DNA of 64,000 bases. Origin: Sporomusaceae bacterium (GTDB lineage: Bacteria; Bacillota; Negativicutes; UBA1444). Shown piece after piece: positions 20,501-29,218 of this stretch. A program made the translations under genes and the position numbers. Every line of letters starts with the position of its first letter. Positions within the stretch are counted from its first letter, which is position 1. The notes beneath the pieces are model-generated. The model did not search any database. It was not told the DNA's origin and was given only the letters and a program-made list of their open reading frames with translations. Where the stretch lies: NCBI GenBank assembly GCA_018434355.1, contig JAHDPL010000012.1:95751-159750 (forward strand), written 5' to 3'.

Positions 20501-21187
20501 TCAGCCGGAATTGCGAAGTTGATCCATTTCCAGCAATAGCGTCTGTTCTGCATTTTCAATATGCTCGCGAGCTTTTTGTTGGGCGGTTTCCGCATTACGC
20601 TGAGCGATGGCTTCCACCAGTTGGCGGTGTTCTTCCAGCGTATTCTGCAACCGTCCGGGATAATTGATCGAAACCGAACGAAAACGGGTAAACTGTTCCC
20701 GCAAGTTATAAATGATTCCTACCAAACGTTCATTTCGGCTGGCACGATACAGGATATCGTGAAACGCCTCGTCCGCTTCGACGATTTTCTGATTGTCGCG
20801 TTGCTCGATATGCTCGGCAATTTCGACCAACAGCCGTTCCATCAGTTCCAATTCCTCTTCGGTGATCCGTTCTGCAGCCAGTCCGGCCGCCAGACCGTCC
20901 AGAGCGGCCCTGATTTCAAAAACTTCATTGATGTCCTTGAGCGACAAGTTTGCCACATAGGTGCCGCGCCGGGGCAACATGACCACAAAGCGTTCCAGTT
21001 CCAGTTTACGGATCGCCTCCCTGACCGGTGTGCGGCTTACACCAAGTTCTTCGGCCAACTGGATCTCCATCAGACGCTCTCCCGGCGGCAGCGCTCCGGT
21101 GCGGATGGCCTCGCGCAGGGTTTCATAAACCACTTCACGCAGTGGTTTATAACTGTCAAGCTTGACCGGTAATAATCGACGGGACAT
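20501..21187 (-). CDS. GntR family transcriptional regulator (FadR/FCD type)
   Basis: 228 aa. The N-terminal winged HTH contains ETLREAIRTGALPPGERLMEIQLAEELGVSRTPVREAIRKLELERFV, the GntR signature. The C-terminal helical FCD domain shows the metal-binding positions in EADEAFHDILYRAS, EEHRQLVEAI and AREHIENAEQ. It overlaps the ispE end by 32 bp and is followed by purR. The effector is unknown. A GntR/FCD gene at this site is common in Negativicutes and Clostridia and probably unlinked to isoprenoid synthesis. Confidence 0.9.
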   Translation of the reverse strand: MSRRLLPVKLDSYKPLREVVYETLREAIRTGALPPGERLMEIQLAEELGVSRTPVREAIRKLELERFVVMLPRRGTYVANLSLKDINEVFEIRAALDGLAAGLAAERITEEELELMERLLVEIAEHIEQRDNQKIVEADEAFHDILYRASRNERLVGIIYNLREQFTRFRSVSINYPGRLQNTLEEHRQLVEAIAQRNAETAQQKAREHIENAEQTLLLEMDQLRNSG

Positions 21188-22070
21188 TTATTTGTTCCTC
21201 CCTTGCAACGGTTTCGGCAGTTAGGATGGTTACGTCCGGTCCGAGGGAAAGACGTGCAGCCAGTTGTTCGGCTGAAAGACGGTCAGGCGTCAGGGCAAAT
21301 ACGGTTGGCCCGCTACCGGACATCAGCACGCCGCCGGCGCCGGCTTCAAGCATCGCCTGTTTGATTGCGGAGATTTGCGGATAGGCCGGCTCCGTCACCG
21401 ACTCCAAGGCATTGAACAGGTTCGCCGCTACCGCCGGAAAATCCCGTTGGTCCAGCGCCTGCCGCATCGCCGCATTATGTTTGGCGCCTGCGGTCTGCAG
21501 CCGGCTAAATCGCCCATACACCCAGGCTGTAGAAACCTGAATCGGTGGATGCGCCAACACGACACCGAACCCGGCAGCATCGACCAACGGGTCCAATATT
21601 TCGCCGCGACCGGTCGCCTGCACCGTGCCGCCCCACAAACAAAACGGCACATCCGATCCAAGCCGGGCCGCCAATTGCTCGAGCTCCGACCGACCGAGCC
21701 GTAGCCGCCAAAGCTGATTTAGCCCTCTTAGCACCGCCGCCGCGTCGCTGCTGCCACCGGCCAGTCCCGCCGCCATCGGAATTCGCTTGACCAAGTCGAT
21801 ATGCACACCCTCGGCCACGCCGCATTCCTGTTGCAGCAATTCGGCAGCCCGAAACGCCAGATTGCCGTTGTCGCAAGGCAGGTCGGGCGCATCACAGCTT
21901 AGGCTGATTCCGCTGTTTCGTTTATGAAAAATGACTGTGTCGTACAGACTGACCGCCTGCATAATCATCGATACTTCATGATAGCCGTCAGCGCGTTTGC
22001 CCAGCACATCCAAAGTAAGATTAATCTTGGCGTAGGCTTTTTGCGTCCACTGCGCCTCTGTTTCGGGCAT
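21156..22070 (-). CDS. ispE: 4-diphosphocytidyl-2-C-methyl-D-erythritol kinase
   Basis: GHMP kinase of the MEP isoprenoid pathway, 304 aa. AYAKINLTLDVLGKRADGYHEVSMIMQAV holds the catalytic Lys and the His of the substrate pocket; the phosphate-binding loop is PMAAGLAGGSSDAAAVLRGLN; the C-terminal GHMP motif is GGVLMSGSGPTVFAL. The ATG at 22070 follows GGGAGA. First gene of the ispE-GntR-purR-glmU-prs-pth run. Confidence 0.97.
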   Translation of the reverse strand: MPETEAQWTQKAYAKINLTLDVLGKRADGYHEVSMIMQAVSLYDTVIFHKRNSGISLSCDAPDLPCDNGNLAFRAAELLQQECGVAEGVHIDLVKRIPMAAGLAGGSSDAAAVLRGLNQLWRLRLGRSELEQLAARLGSDVPFCLWGGTVQATGRGEILDPLVDAAGFGVVLAHPPIQVSTAWVYGRFSRLQTAGAKHNAAMRQALDQRDFPAVAANLFNALESVTEPAYPQISAIKQAMLEAGAGGVLMSGSGPTVFALTPDRLSAEQLAARLSLGPDVTILTAETVAREEQINVPSIITGQA

Positions 22071-22221
22071 TGCATGTCTCCCTGCGGTTCACAACCAAAA
22101 ATTCGTTGCAGTTAACTTCGTATTATATTCTACGCAGAAGTTGGACCGCCTGCAACCTTTTCGAACATTTTCTTTATATTTGCGCAACAATGTTCAGGCC
22201 GAAACCGCATTTGGCAAGAGA

Positions 22222-22249
22222 TTGCGCCGCTGGGCAGATACGGTATAAT
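22222..22249 (+). promoter_or_regulatory. promoter of the yitT-family gene
   Basis: TTGCGC (22222-22227), a 16-bp spacer and a perfect TATAAT (22244-22249) lie 56 bp ahead of the plus-strand gene, followed by a strong AGGAGG at 22293. The 234-bp divergent gap between ispE and this gene holds nothing else I recognise. Confidence 0.65.
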
Positions 22250-22304
22250 AAATAAGGCAGCAGGGATTATTTTCCCGCAAAACGCCAATTACAGGAGGCA
22301 TTTT

Positions 22305-23162
22305 TTGATTATGCAGTGGAAAAAACAGTTCTGGCGGTATGCAACGGTTGCACTCGGCGCCTTCATCTCCGGCGTCGGCATCAATACATTTTTAATCCCG
22401 CACCAACTATTCAGCGGCGGTGTCAGCGGCGTCGCGATGATTTTATATTTTCTGTTCAGTTGGCCGATCGGCATTCAGATCATCCTGCTGAATATCCCGA
22501 TTTTCTATGCGGCCTACCGCTTGCTGGACCGTGATTATGTGGTCTGCGGCATATTCGGCATGGTGATTTTTTCGGTGGCGACTGATGCGACCAGGTTTCT
22601 GGCGGACCTCCATTTCATTGACGATACCTTGCTGGCGGCAATCTATGGCGGCGTCATCAGCGGCATCGGCGGCGGCATGATCTTCCGTGTCGGCGGCTCG
22701 GCCGGCGGCACCGATACGATCGCTACCATTATAAAAAAGTACTATTCGCTCAATGTCGGTTTTGTCGGCTTTTCGATCAACGTATTCCTGATGATCGTCG
22801 CTGCCGCGCTGTTCGGCGTCAAACCGGCCATGTATACGCTGTTGTCGTTCTTTGTCAGCTCGCAGGTCACCGATGCCGTGATTGAGGGTTTGAACCGGAA
22901 AAAAACGATTATGATCATTTCAGACAAAAACGAGGAAATCGCCGACGCCATCCTGGACGAAGTGGGGCGTGGCGCCACCTTCCTCGAAGGCACCGGCGCC
23001 TATACCGGACAGGATAAAAAAGTCCTGTTCGTGGTTGTCACCTTGACCCAGATTGCAAAAATCAAGTTTATTGCAGAAAAAACAGACCCCCACGCATTCA
23101 TGATTGTTCAGGATGCAGCGGAGGTCCTCGGACACGGATTCAGTTCCAAAAAATTGCGTTAG
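22305..23162 (+). CDS. YitT/DUF2179 family membrane protein
   Basis: 285 aa, five or six N-terminal hydrophobic segments (from ATVALGAFISGVGINTFLIP, SGGVSGVAMILYFLF, GIQIILLNIPIFYAAYRLL, and the glycine-rich GGVISGIGGGMIFRVGGSAGGTD) and a soluble C-terminal DUF2179 domain of about 90 residues (RKKTIMIISDKNEEIADAI to the end). The function of the family is unknown. AGGAGG is 6 bases before a TTG at 22305 and 12 before the ATG at 22311, so TTG is preferred though two residues matter little. It overlaps the tolC-like gene end by 4 bp, convergently. Confidence 0.88.
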   Translation: MIMQWKKQFWRYATVALGAFISGVGINTFLIPHQLFSGGVSGVAMILYFLFSWPIGIQIILLNIPIFYAAYRLLDRDYVVCGIFGMVIFSVATDATRFLADLHFIDDTLLAAIYGGVISGIGGGMIFRVGGSAGGTDTIATIIKKYYSLNVGFVGFSINVFLMIVAAALFGVKPAMYTLLSFFVSSQVTDAVIEGLNRKKTIMIISDKNEEIADAILDEVGRGATFLEGTGAYTGQDKKVLFVVVTLTQIAKIKFIAEKTDPHAFMIVQDAAEVLGHGFSSKKLR

Positions 23163-24487
23163 TTCACCGGCGCCCCCATGGCTTTGTCCAGTTTGGCTCG
23201 GAAGTTGTTGTACTCATACATCGCCTTGAGGAAGTTGTTCTTGGCCGTGGTCAGCGCCACCTGTGCGTCCAAAACGTCCAGGTTCGTTCCCACTCCTGCC
23301 TGATAACGGATGACCTTGATCTTGTAGTCCTCTTCCGCCAGTCCCACCGCCGAACTGCTGGTGGCGATGCTCTGTTCGGCCGACTTCAGGCTCAGGTACG
23401 TCTGACGCACGTCCAGCTGCACGCTGTCCACCGTCTGCTTCAGCTGTTCCTGCGCTTTTTTGTAGCCTTCCACCGCCTGCTTCACTTTGCCGGCAGTCAG
23501 CCCGGAGTCAAACAATGTCCAGTTGGTCAGCAAATACACCGACCAGTTGTAGTTGTTGCCGCCGGCAAATTTGCTGTCGTACCAACCGGCATTGTATACT
23601 GCCGATACGGTCGGCAGATAACCGGACTTGGCTACGGTGATCGCTTCCTGGGCGCTTTTCGCTGCGTCTGTGTACTGGCTGATCTCTGGTCGTTGCCGCA
23701 GGGCGGCGTCGACGCAGAATGCCAGTTCTTTTTCATAGCGGGCATAACTCAGGTCACCCTTGACGTTTAGTTCGGTGGTCAAGGGAAATCCAATGATGTT
23801 GTTCAGGGTCGCCATCGCCAGATCATAGGTGTTCTGCGCTTCGATCAGGCTTTGTTTTGCCTTGGCCAGTTCGACTTCCGACCGCAATACATCGACTTTG
23901 GCCACGACGCCGACCTCGAACTGCAGTTTCACATCCTGCAGGTAGCGTTCCAATCGCTCGACCGATTCCTGGTTCAGCTTTACGTTGTCGCGGGCCGCCA
24001 TGAACTTGAAGTAGGCGTCGGTTGCGTCATACTTAAGTTGTTGCCGGGCCTTGGCGATGCCCCATTGTTTGGAGTCAAGGTCCAGTTTCGCCTGGCTGAT
24101 CTGGCTCTCTACCTTGTTGCCGGACCAGAGCGTCCAGTTCAGCGTGGCGCTGTTGGTGTATTGTTCCGCGACATAGTTAGGATCGCGGCCTGATGCGATA
24201 TTGCTTGCTTCACCAGACCAGGTCCTTGCGTCCTTATGACTGGCGCTGATGCTGAACCAACGGGCGGAGCGTGCTGCCGTCAAGGCCCCCTTCGCGGCTT
24301 CAAAATCAAATACGGCGATCTTGCCGGTCGGGTTGTTGATCAGCGCCAACTTTACCGCTTCATCCAGAGTCAATTCCCTGGCAGTTCCGGGTGTATCCGG
24401 AGCGGCATAGCCAGTTGCCAGTCCTGCCGTCAGCAAAGCTATCACCAAAGAAGCTGCCAATCTGCGCAGTTTTTTTTGTTTGAACAT
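23159..24487 (-). CDS. TolC-family outer-membrane efflux protein
   Basis: Outer-membrane channel of tripartite exporters. The ATG at 24487 has AGGAGG upstream and starts a signal peptide (MFKQKKLRRLAASLVIALLTAGLATGYA-AP), giving 442 aa. The two-fold repeated helical layout is visible: RELTLDEAVKLALINNP near the N-terminus and coiled-coil stretches such as SVERLERYLQDVKLQFEVGVVAKVDVLRSEVELAKAKQ and its counterpart SAVGLAEEDYKIKVIRYQAGVGTNLDVLDAQVALTTAKN. It follows the ABC permease by 115 bp in the same direction and probably completes that exporter. It is the strongest evidence here for a diderm envelope. Confidence 0.93.
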   Translation of the reverse strand: MFKQKKLRRLAASLVIALLTAGLATGYAAPDTPGTARELTLDEAVKLALINNPTGKIAVFDFEAAKGALTAARSARWFSISASHKDARTWSGEASNIASGRDPNYVAEQYTNSATLNWTLWSGNKVESQISQAKLDLDSKQWGIAKARQQLKYDATDAYFKFMAARDNVKLNQESVERLERYLQDVKLQFEVGVVAKVDVLRSEVELAKAKQSLIEAQNTYDLAMATLNNIIGFPLTTELNVKGDLSYARYEKELAFCVDAALRQRPEISQYTDAAKSAQEAITVAKSGYLPTVSAVYNAGWYDSKFAGGNNYNWSVYLLTNWTLFDSGLTAGKVKQAVEGYKKAQEQLKQTVDSVQLDVRQTYLSLKSAEQSIATSSSAVGLAEEDYKIKVIRYQAGVGTNLDVLDAQVALTTAKNNFLKAMYEYNNFRAKLDKAMGAPVN

Positions 24488-24602
24488 GGATTTTCCTCCT
24501 AGCCTCTTCACAGTTTTTCTCGGCTGACCCACTCTTTATTGACAATTGTATCAGCCTTCTATTGCAGGTTTATGACAACTTTGTGAACAATTTGTGACAT
24601 TT

Positions 24603-25727
24603 TTACGCCAGCTTCTTGCGGAATTTCACCACGCTCAGCGACAGCACAATCGAAGTATAGATGATCAAGGCCAAAACTTGCGGCCACAACGCTATGATAC
24701 CGACCCCCTTTAAGACCACGCCGCGCATGATCTGCAAGTAAAACGTCAGCGGCAATAATTTGCCCAATTGGAAAAATATCTCCGGCATCGCTTCGCGCGG
24801 AAACATGAACCCCGACAACAGCACGCTCGGCAAAAAGATGAAGAACGAAAGCTGCATCGCTTGCATTTGCGTACGAGAAAAATTGGAGATCAATATCCCC
24901 AACGATAGCGAGGCCACAATGAACAATAGCGTATACAGAAACAGTTCAATCAGATTGCCGCGGATCGGCAAGTCAAACACCAAAATCCCCACCATCAAAG
25001 CAACCCCGGCCTGAACCAGGCCGACAAACACATACGGAATGATTTTCCCCAGCATCAGTTCCCAAGATTTCATCGGCGTCACAATCAGTTGCTCCAATGT
25101 TCCGTGTTCGCGTTCCCGCACGATCGCCATCGAAGTGATCATCACCATCGTCATCGTCAGAATCATTCCCATAATTCCGGGCACCATGTAAAATGCTGTA
25201 ACAAAGTCGGGATTGTACCAGGGACGGATGCGGATGTCGTAGGGAAGTCCGTTGATCCGACCGCCAACCGCTTCCAGCCGCTTGATCATGATGCTTTGCG
25301 AACGCAGCTGCCCAATCGTCATCGCGGTGCTGATCGCCGAGGACGCCGCCATCGAATCGGACGCATCGACAATCACCTGTACGCTGGCCGACCGACCGCC
25401 ACGCACTTCGTCGGCAAAATTTGGCGGCAGCACAATCCCCACCTTGGCCTGCCCCTTATCAATCAACGCATTCATTTCCTGGAAACTTTTCACCGGAAAA
25501 TCCAGATCAAAATAGCCGCTGGCAGAAAACGATTCCAACAAATCCCGGCTTTCCGCACTGTGCGACTGGTCGAACACCGCTGTCGGCAAATGTTTGACAT
25601 CCGTATTGATTGCAAAGCCAAACATCAATAGTTGAAAAATCGGAATGCCGATCATTAAACCAAAGGTGAGGCGATCCCGTCGCATCTGGATGAACTCTTT
25701 CAGCAACAGCGCCCTTAGCCGGATCAT
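24603..25727 (-). CDS. ABC-2 type exporter permease (YbhR/YhhJ-like)
   Basis: 374 aa. Layout typical of ABC-2 permeases of MFP-linked exporters: one N-terminal helix (LTFGLMIGIPIFQLLMFGFAI), a ~150-residue extracytoplasmic loop (residues ~45-175), then five helices including GIMGMILTMTMVMITSMAIVREREHGTLEQLIVTPMKSWELMLGK, which is the family's most conserved stretch, ending with LALIIYTSIVLSLSVVKFRKKLA. It overlaps the upstream ATPase by 4 bp. Only one permease gene is present beside two ATPases. Confidence 0.93.
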   Translation of the reverse strand: MIRLRALLLKEFIQMRRDRLTFGLMIGIPIFQLLMFGFAINTDVKHLPTAVFDQSHSAESRDLLESFSASGYFDLDFPVKSFQEMNALIDKGQAKVGIVLPPNFADEVRGGRSASVQVIVDASDSMAASSAISTAMTIGQLRSQSIMIKRLEAVGGRINGLPYDIRIRPWYNPDFVTAFYMVPGIMGMILTMTMVMITSMAIVREREHGTLEQLIVTPMKSWELMLGKIIPYVFVGLVQAGVALMVGILVFDLPIRGNLIELFLYTLLFIVASLSLGILISNFSRTQMQAMQLSFFIFLPSVLLSGFMFPREAMPEIFFQLGKLLPLTFYLQIMRGVVLKGVGIIALWPQVLALIIYTSIVLSLSVVKFRKKLA

Positions 25728-26629
25728 GCCGCCACCTCCTGCCGTTTTTGTTTAACAAAATGGACAAAAACATCTTCCAATGAGGGCTGGATCAGTTTCC
25801 CCTGCAGTTTTTCATATTTGTCCAAGTCCATTTCCGCCACCCGCAGATGAACGGCAGCTCCCTGCGCATAGGCATCGAGCATTGGCAGTCCTTGCCGCGC
25901 GATCTCAGCCATCAACCCCAACGGATCAGCACTGGAGATTTGCAGCAGTCGCCCGGGAATCGACTTTTTCAGGCCGGACGGCGTATCGGAAGCGATCAGC
26001 CGGCCTTCAAAAATAAAACCTATTTCATCGCAGTGCTCTGCTTCATCCATGAAATGTGTCGTCACCATCACCGTTGTTCCGGCTGCCGCCAAATCATAGA
26101 TAATCCCCCAGAACATCCGGCGCGACTTGGGATCGACACCGCCGGTCGGTTCATCGAGGAACAGGATCTGCGGCCGGTGCAGAATCGAACTGCCGAGAGC
26201 CAAACGTTGCTTCCAGCCGCCGGACAAATTCGCCGTCAGTTCATTTTCCCGACCGGTCAGGCCGGCCATGCGGATCATTTCAGCAATCCGTTCATTCTTC
26301 ATACTTGTCGGCAAGCTATATAGCCCAGCATAAAACTCAAGGTTCTCGCGAACCGTCAGATCGTCATACAAACTGAACTTTTGCGACATATAGCCGATTT
26401 GGGCTTTGATCTGTTCGCTCTGACCGACAATATCCAGCCCCATAACCTGGCCGCTACCGGCCGAAGGTTCGATGATGCCGCATAGCATGCGGATCGTCGT
26501 CGATTTTCCCGAACCGTTGGGTCCCAAAAAACCATAGATGCCGCCCTGCCGAATCTTCAGGCTGACCCGGTCCACGGCGGTAAATGCGCCGAACGTGCGT
26601 GTCAGCTCCCGTGTTTCTACGGCCCACAT
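25724..26629 (-). CDS. ABC transporter ATP-binding protein (second of pair)
   Basis: 301 aa cytoplasmic ATPase. Walker A GPNGSGKSTT, Q-loop YMSQKFSLYDDLTVRENLEF, signature LSGGWKQRLALGSSI, Walker B ILFLDEPTGGVDP and the H-loop in VMVTTHFMDEAEHCDEIGF are all intact. The C-terminal ~80 residues form the extension common to YbhF/CcmA-type drug and polysaccharide exporters. It starts directly after the other ATPase stop and overlaps the permease start by 4 bp. Confidence 0.94.
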   Translation of the reverse strand: MWAVETRELTRTFGAFTAVDRVSLKIRQGGIYGFLGPNGSGKSTTIRMLCGIIEPSAGSGQVMGLDIVGQSEQIKAQIGYMSQKFSLYDDLTVRENLEFYAGLYSLPTSMKNERIAEMIRMAGLTGRENELTANLSGGWKQRLALGSSILHRPQILFLDEPTGGVDPKSRRMFWGIIYDLAAAGTTVMVTTHFMDEAEHCDEIGFIFEGRLIASDTPSGLKKSIPGRLLQISSADPLGLMAEIARQGLPMLDAYAQGAAVHLRVAEMDLDKYEKLQGKLIQPSLEDVFVHFVKQKRQEVAA

Positions 26630-27529
26630 TTACGCCGCCTCCCCGGCCAATGCCACAAATACATCTTCCAGCGTCGGCGCCACCGGTTCCAGCTGAAACG
26701 CGGCAAATCCGGCCTTCTCCAGCGCCAGGCGCACCGAGTGCTGCGCCTGCACCGGGTCAGCAACCACCAGATGGTACTTGTCGCCAAAAGCATTGATGTC
26801 AATCAAATCGCATTCTTGCAAGGCTTGTTTGATTTGTCGGCCGACAATCGTCAGTTCTAGAATTTTGTAAGGATAGTCAGTCCGCAATTGTTCCGGCGAG
26901 GCGCAGGATACAATGCGGCCTTCATGCATGAAGGCGACCCTGCTGCACAGCTCGGCTTCGTCCATATATGGCGTCGAAACAAACACTGTCATGCCTTCCT
27001 TATTCAGGCGATACAACATTTGCCAAAACTCGCGCCGCGATACCGGATCAACGCCGGTGGTCGGTTCGTCGAGAAAAAACAGTTGCGGCTTATGCATCAG
27101 ACCGGCAGCCAACGCCAGTTTTTGTTTCATACCGCCGGAAAGATTTTCAGCCAACCGGTCGGCAAATGGCAGCAAGTTGGTAAAAGAGAGGATCTCTCTG
27201 GCCCGCTCGTCGATTGCTCCAGCGGAGGCGCCGTACAACGAACCGATCAGCCTGATATTTTCCATCACGCTCATATCACGATACAAACTAAATTTCTGCG
27301 GGATGTAGCCAATCGATTTTTTTATCGATTCGATCCTGGCATTGCCCATCACGGTCAATGATCCGGCCGAAGGGTCGACAATGCCGAGAATCATCCGCAT
27401 CAACGTCGTCTTGCCGGCGCCGTCCGGCCCGACCAGACCAAAGATTTCACCGGCCTCGACCTGAAGATTGACTGTATCGACCGCCGTTAAGCCGCTGAAA
27501 GACTTGCTTAGTCCCTGCGTCCGTATCAT
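26630..27529 (-). CDS. ABC transporter ATP-binding protein (first of pair)
   Basis: 299 aa. Walker A GPDGAGKTTL, Q-loop YIPQKFSLYRDMSVMENIRL, signature LSGGMKQKLALAAGL, Walker B LFFLDEPTTGVDP, and a degenerate H-loop STPYMDEAELCSRV, in which the usual catalytic His is replaced by Pro-Tyr (the other ATPase has THFMDEAE). If so this may be the weaker ATPase of an asymmetric pair. It overlaps the HlyD gene by 4 bp. In E. coli YbhF the two ATPases are fused in one chain; here they are separate. Confidence 0.94.
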   Translation of the reverse strand: MIRTQGLSKSFSGLTAVDTVNLQVEAGEIFGLVGPDGAGKTTLMRMILGIVDPSAGSLTVMGNARIESIKKSIGYIPQKFSLYRDMSVMENIRLIGSLYGASAGAIDERAREILSFTNLLPFADRLAENLSGGMKQKLALAAGLMHKPQLFFLDEPTTGVDPVSRREFWQMLYRLNKEGMTVFVSTPYMDEAELCSRVAFMHEGRIVSCASPEQLRTDYPYKILELTIVGRQIKQALQECDLIDINAFGDKYHLVVADPVQAQHSVRLALEKAGFAAFQLEPVAPTLEDVFVALAGEAA

Positions 27530-28524
27530 TCGATGACCACATCCGCCGGCAAGCCCGGCTTCATAAATTCTTCGGCGTTGTCGATCTTCACTTTCACTGC
27601 GAATACCATGTTGGCGCGCTCGCGCTGAGTGATGCTCTGGCGCGGCGTATACTCGGCATTCTGACTGATTTCTTTGATTTCACCGCGGAACAGCCGATCC
27701 GGATAGGCGTCGATTTTCACTTTGGCGACCTGGCCCAGGCGAATCCGGCCCAGCTGCTCTGTCGCCACATAAATTTTGACCCAACAATCGCGCATGTCGC
27801 CGATAGTGGCGATGGCAGAGCCGGCGTTGACAAATTCGCCTTTCTCATAGTTCTTGGATAAAACCCGGCCGGCGAGCGGACTGGCCACGCTGGTATCGGC
27901 CAGCTGGGTTTGGCTGCTGACCAGTACTGCCTGCGACCGCTGCACTTCCAGTCGCTGCGCTTCGATTGTCTCCGGTCGGTTGCCGGCCTGCAGCAAACTG
28001 TAGCGAGACTGCGCAGCCAGCAAACTGTTGGCCGCCACTTCATGCGCCGATCGACTGTTATCAAGCTGTTGCGTCGAGATCGCCCCGTCGCGGAACAAAC
28101 GGCTGTAGCGGTCAAAATCGGCTTTTGCCTTTTCTGCCTGAGATTTTGCTGCTGCCAGATTGGCTGCCGCTTCCTGCAGCTCCTGCGTACGCGCTCCCTG
28201 TTCCAGATCGCGCAATTGCGCCTTTGCCCGCGCCAGCGCCGCCTCGTCCCGCAACAGTTGCGCCTGCAGATCCGGTCGGTCGATACGGGCCACCAGTTGG
28301 CCGATTGTCACCACATCGCCTTCCTTGATCTTCAGTTCCGCCAGATAACCCGCCACTTTGGGCGTGATATCCGTCTTGGTCACTTCGATCGTTCCGGTTG
28401 CAGTAATCCCTTTCTCCGCCCGCCCGTACAGCTTATAACCGGCCATTCCTGTAACGATTGCCACCACTACGACCAACAGTGCAATTTTCAGTTTGGTTTT
28501 CTTATTTGTCACGGCTGTACTCAT
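27526..28524 (-). CDS. HlyD-family membrane-fusion (periplasmic adaptor) protein
   Basis: 332 aa. An N-terminal membrane anchor (LKIALLVVVVAIVTGMAGYKLYG), then biotinyl-lipoyl-like and coiled-coil segments (LLRDEAALARAKAQLRDLEQGARTQELQEAAANLAAAKSQAEKAKADFDRYSRLF) and beta-barrel sequences (GEFVNAGSAIATIGDMRDCWVKIYVATEQLGRIRLGQVAKVKIDAYP). It would bridge the ABC permease to the TolC-like channel. Organisation resembles E. coli ybhG. It starts 5 bp after the TetR stop. Confidence 0.94.
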   Translation of the reverse strand: MSTAVTNKKTKLKIALLVVVVAIVTGMAGYKLYGRAEKGITATGTIEVTKTDITPKVAGYLAELKIKEGDVVTIGQLVARIDRPDLQAQLLRDEAALARAKAQLRDLEQGARTQELQEAAANLAAAKSQAEKAKADFDRYSRLFRDGAISTQQLDNSRSAHEVAANSLLAAQSRYSLLQAGNRPETIEAQRLEVQRSQAVLVSSQTQLADTSVASPLAGRVLSKNYEKGEFVNAGSAIATIGDMRDCWVKIYVATEQLGRIRLGQVAKVKIDAYPDRLFRGEIKEISQNAEYTPRQSITQRERANMVFAVKVKIDNAEEFMKPGLPADVVIE

Positions 28525-28528
28525 TTAT

Positions 28529-29140
28529 TCAATCCGCCCCCATCCCTTTGAGGTAAATCTTCAGCGCCGATTCGACAAACTCTTGGTCCCGACCGGCAAA
28601 TTCGGGCACAACTGCCTTGGTCACTTCACGCAGGATAAAATAAAAATTCAACATACCCGCCAAGGACATAGCGGCAAAGATCGGATCGATATCCTGGCGA
28701 AAAGCTCCGGACTGGATGCCTTGACGCAATACGCCACTGATGATGCCGGCAATCCGAACCGTGTATTTGCGCACTACATTTTCCAGGCAGGCGGTGGGAC
28801 TGGTCAACTCCCCCTGTATCAGCCGCGCCACTAACGGCTGGTCTTCCGTATGATTGCGCCGGATTACGTCTGCGTACATACGGATTTTTTCCTCCATCGT
28901 AGCTGTCGATATGGCAATGGCTTCAAATTTACCGACCAACCGCTCATATTGGGCTGTAATTACGGCTTCATACAACCCCTCTTTGCCTCCATAATGATAA
29001 GAAATCAGGGCACTATTGACGCCGGCCGCCGTCGCCAGCTCACGAATCGATACACCGGTAAAGCCTTTTGCGGCAAACAGCTCAGTCCCGGCTGCCAGCA
29101 ATCTCTCTCGGGCATCTTGCAGCGTTTTCTCCTCAGCCAT
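28529..29140 (-). CDS. TetR-family regulator of the exporter operon (CecR-like)
   Basis: 203 aa. The N-terminal HTH reads ARERLLAAGTELFAAKGFTGVSIRELATAAGVNSALISYHYGGKEGLYEAVI, the TetR signature; the C-terminal effector domain has a hydrophobic segment (IFAAMSLAGMLNFYFILREV) and resembles the DUF1956/CecR group. It is first in the operon TetR-HlyD-ATPase-ATPase-permease(-TolC), like E. coli cecR-ybhGFSR. A promoter with a palindrome abutting its -10 lies just upstream, implying autoregulation. Confidence 0.92.
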   Translation of the reverse strand: MAEEKTLQDARERLLAAGTELFAAKGFTGVSIRELATAAGVNSALISYHYGGKEGLYEAVITAQYERLVGKFEAIAISTATMEEKIRMYADVIRRNHTEDQPLVARLIQGELTSPTACLENVVRKYTVRIAGIISGVLRQGIQSGAFRQDIDPIFAAMSLAGMLNFYFILREVTKAVVPEFAGRDQEFVESALKIYLKGMGAD

Positions 29141-29158
29141 ATGATTTCACATCCATTG

Positions 29159-29178
29159 TTAATTAATCGATTGATTAA
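29159..29178. promoter_or_regulatory. candidate TetR operator palindrome
   Basis: TTAATTAATCGATTGATTAA is a 20-bp palindrome with 9 of 10 matching arm positions, beginning immediately downstream of the -10 hexamer at 29179-29184 and ending 18 bp before the TetR start codon. This size and place fit a TetR-family operator repressing the exporter operon. Binding by this regulator is inferred. Confidence 0.6.
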
Positions 29179-29206
29179 ATTATAATATGGTTTTGCTATT
29201 TGTCAA
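29179..29206 (-). promoter_or_regulatory. promoter of the tetR-exporter operon
   Basis: A perfect TTGACA (29206-29201), a 16-bp spacer and a perfect TATAAT (29184-29179) on the minus strand. The promoter is near consensus and so likely strong when not repressed. It starts 12 bp after the stop of the CAP-domain gene. Confidence 0.75.
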
Positions 29207-29218
29207 GGGAGGACAACC

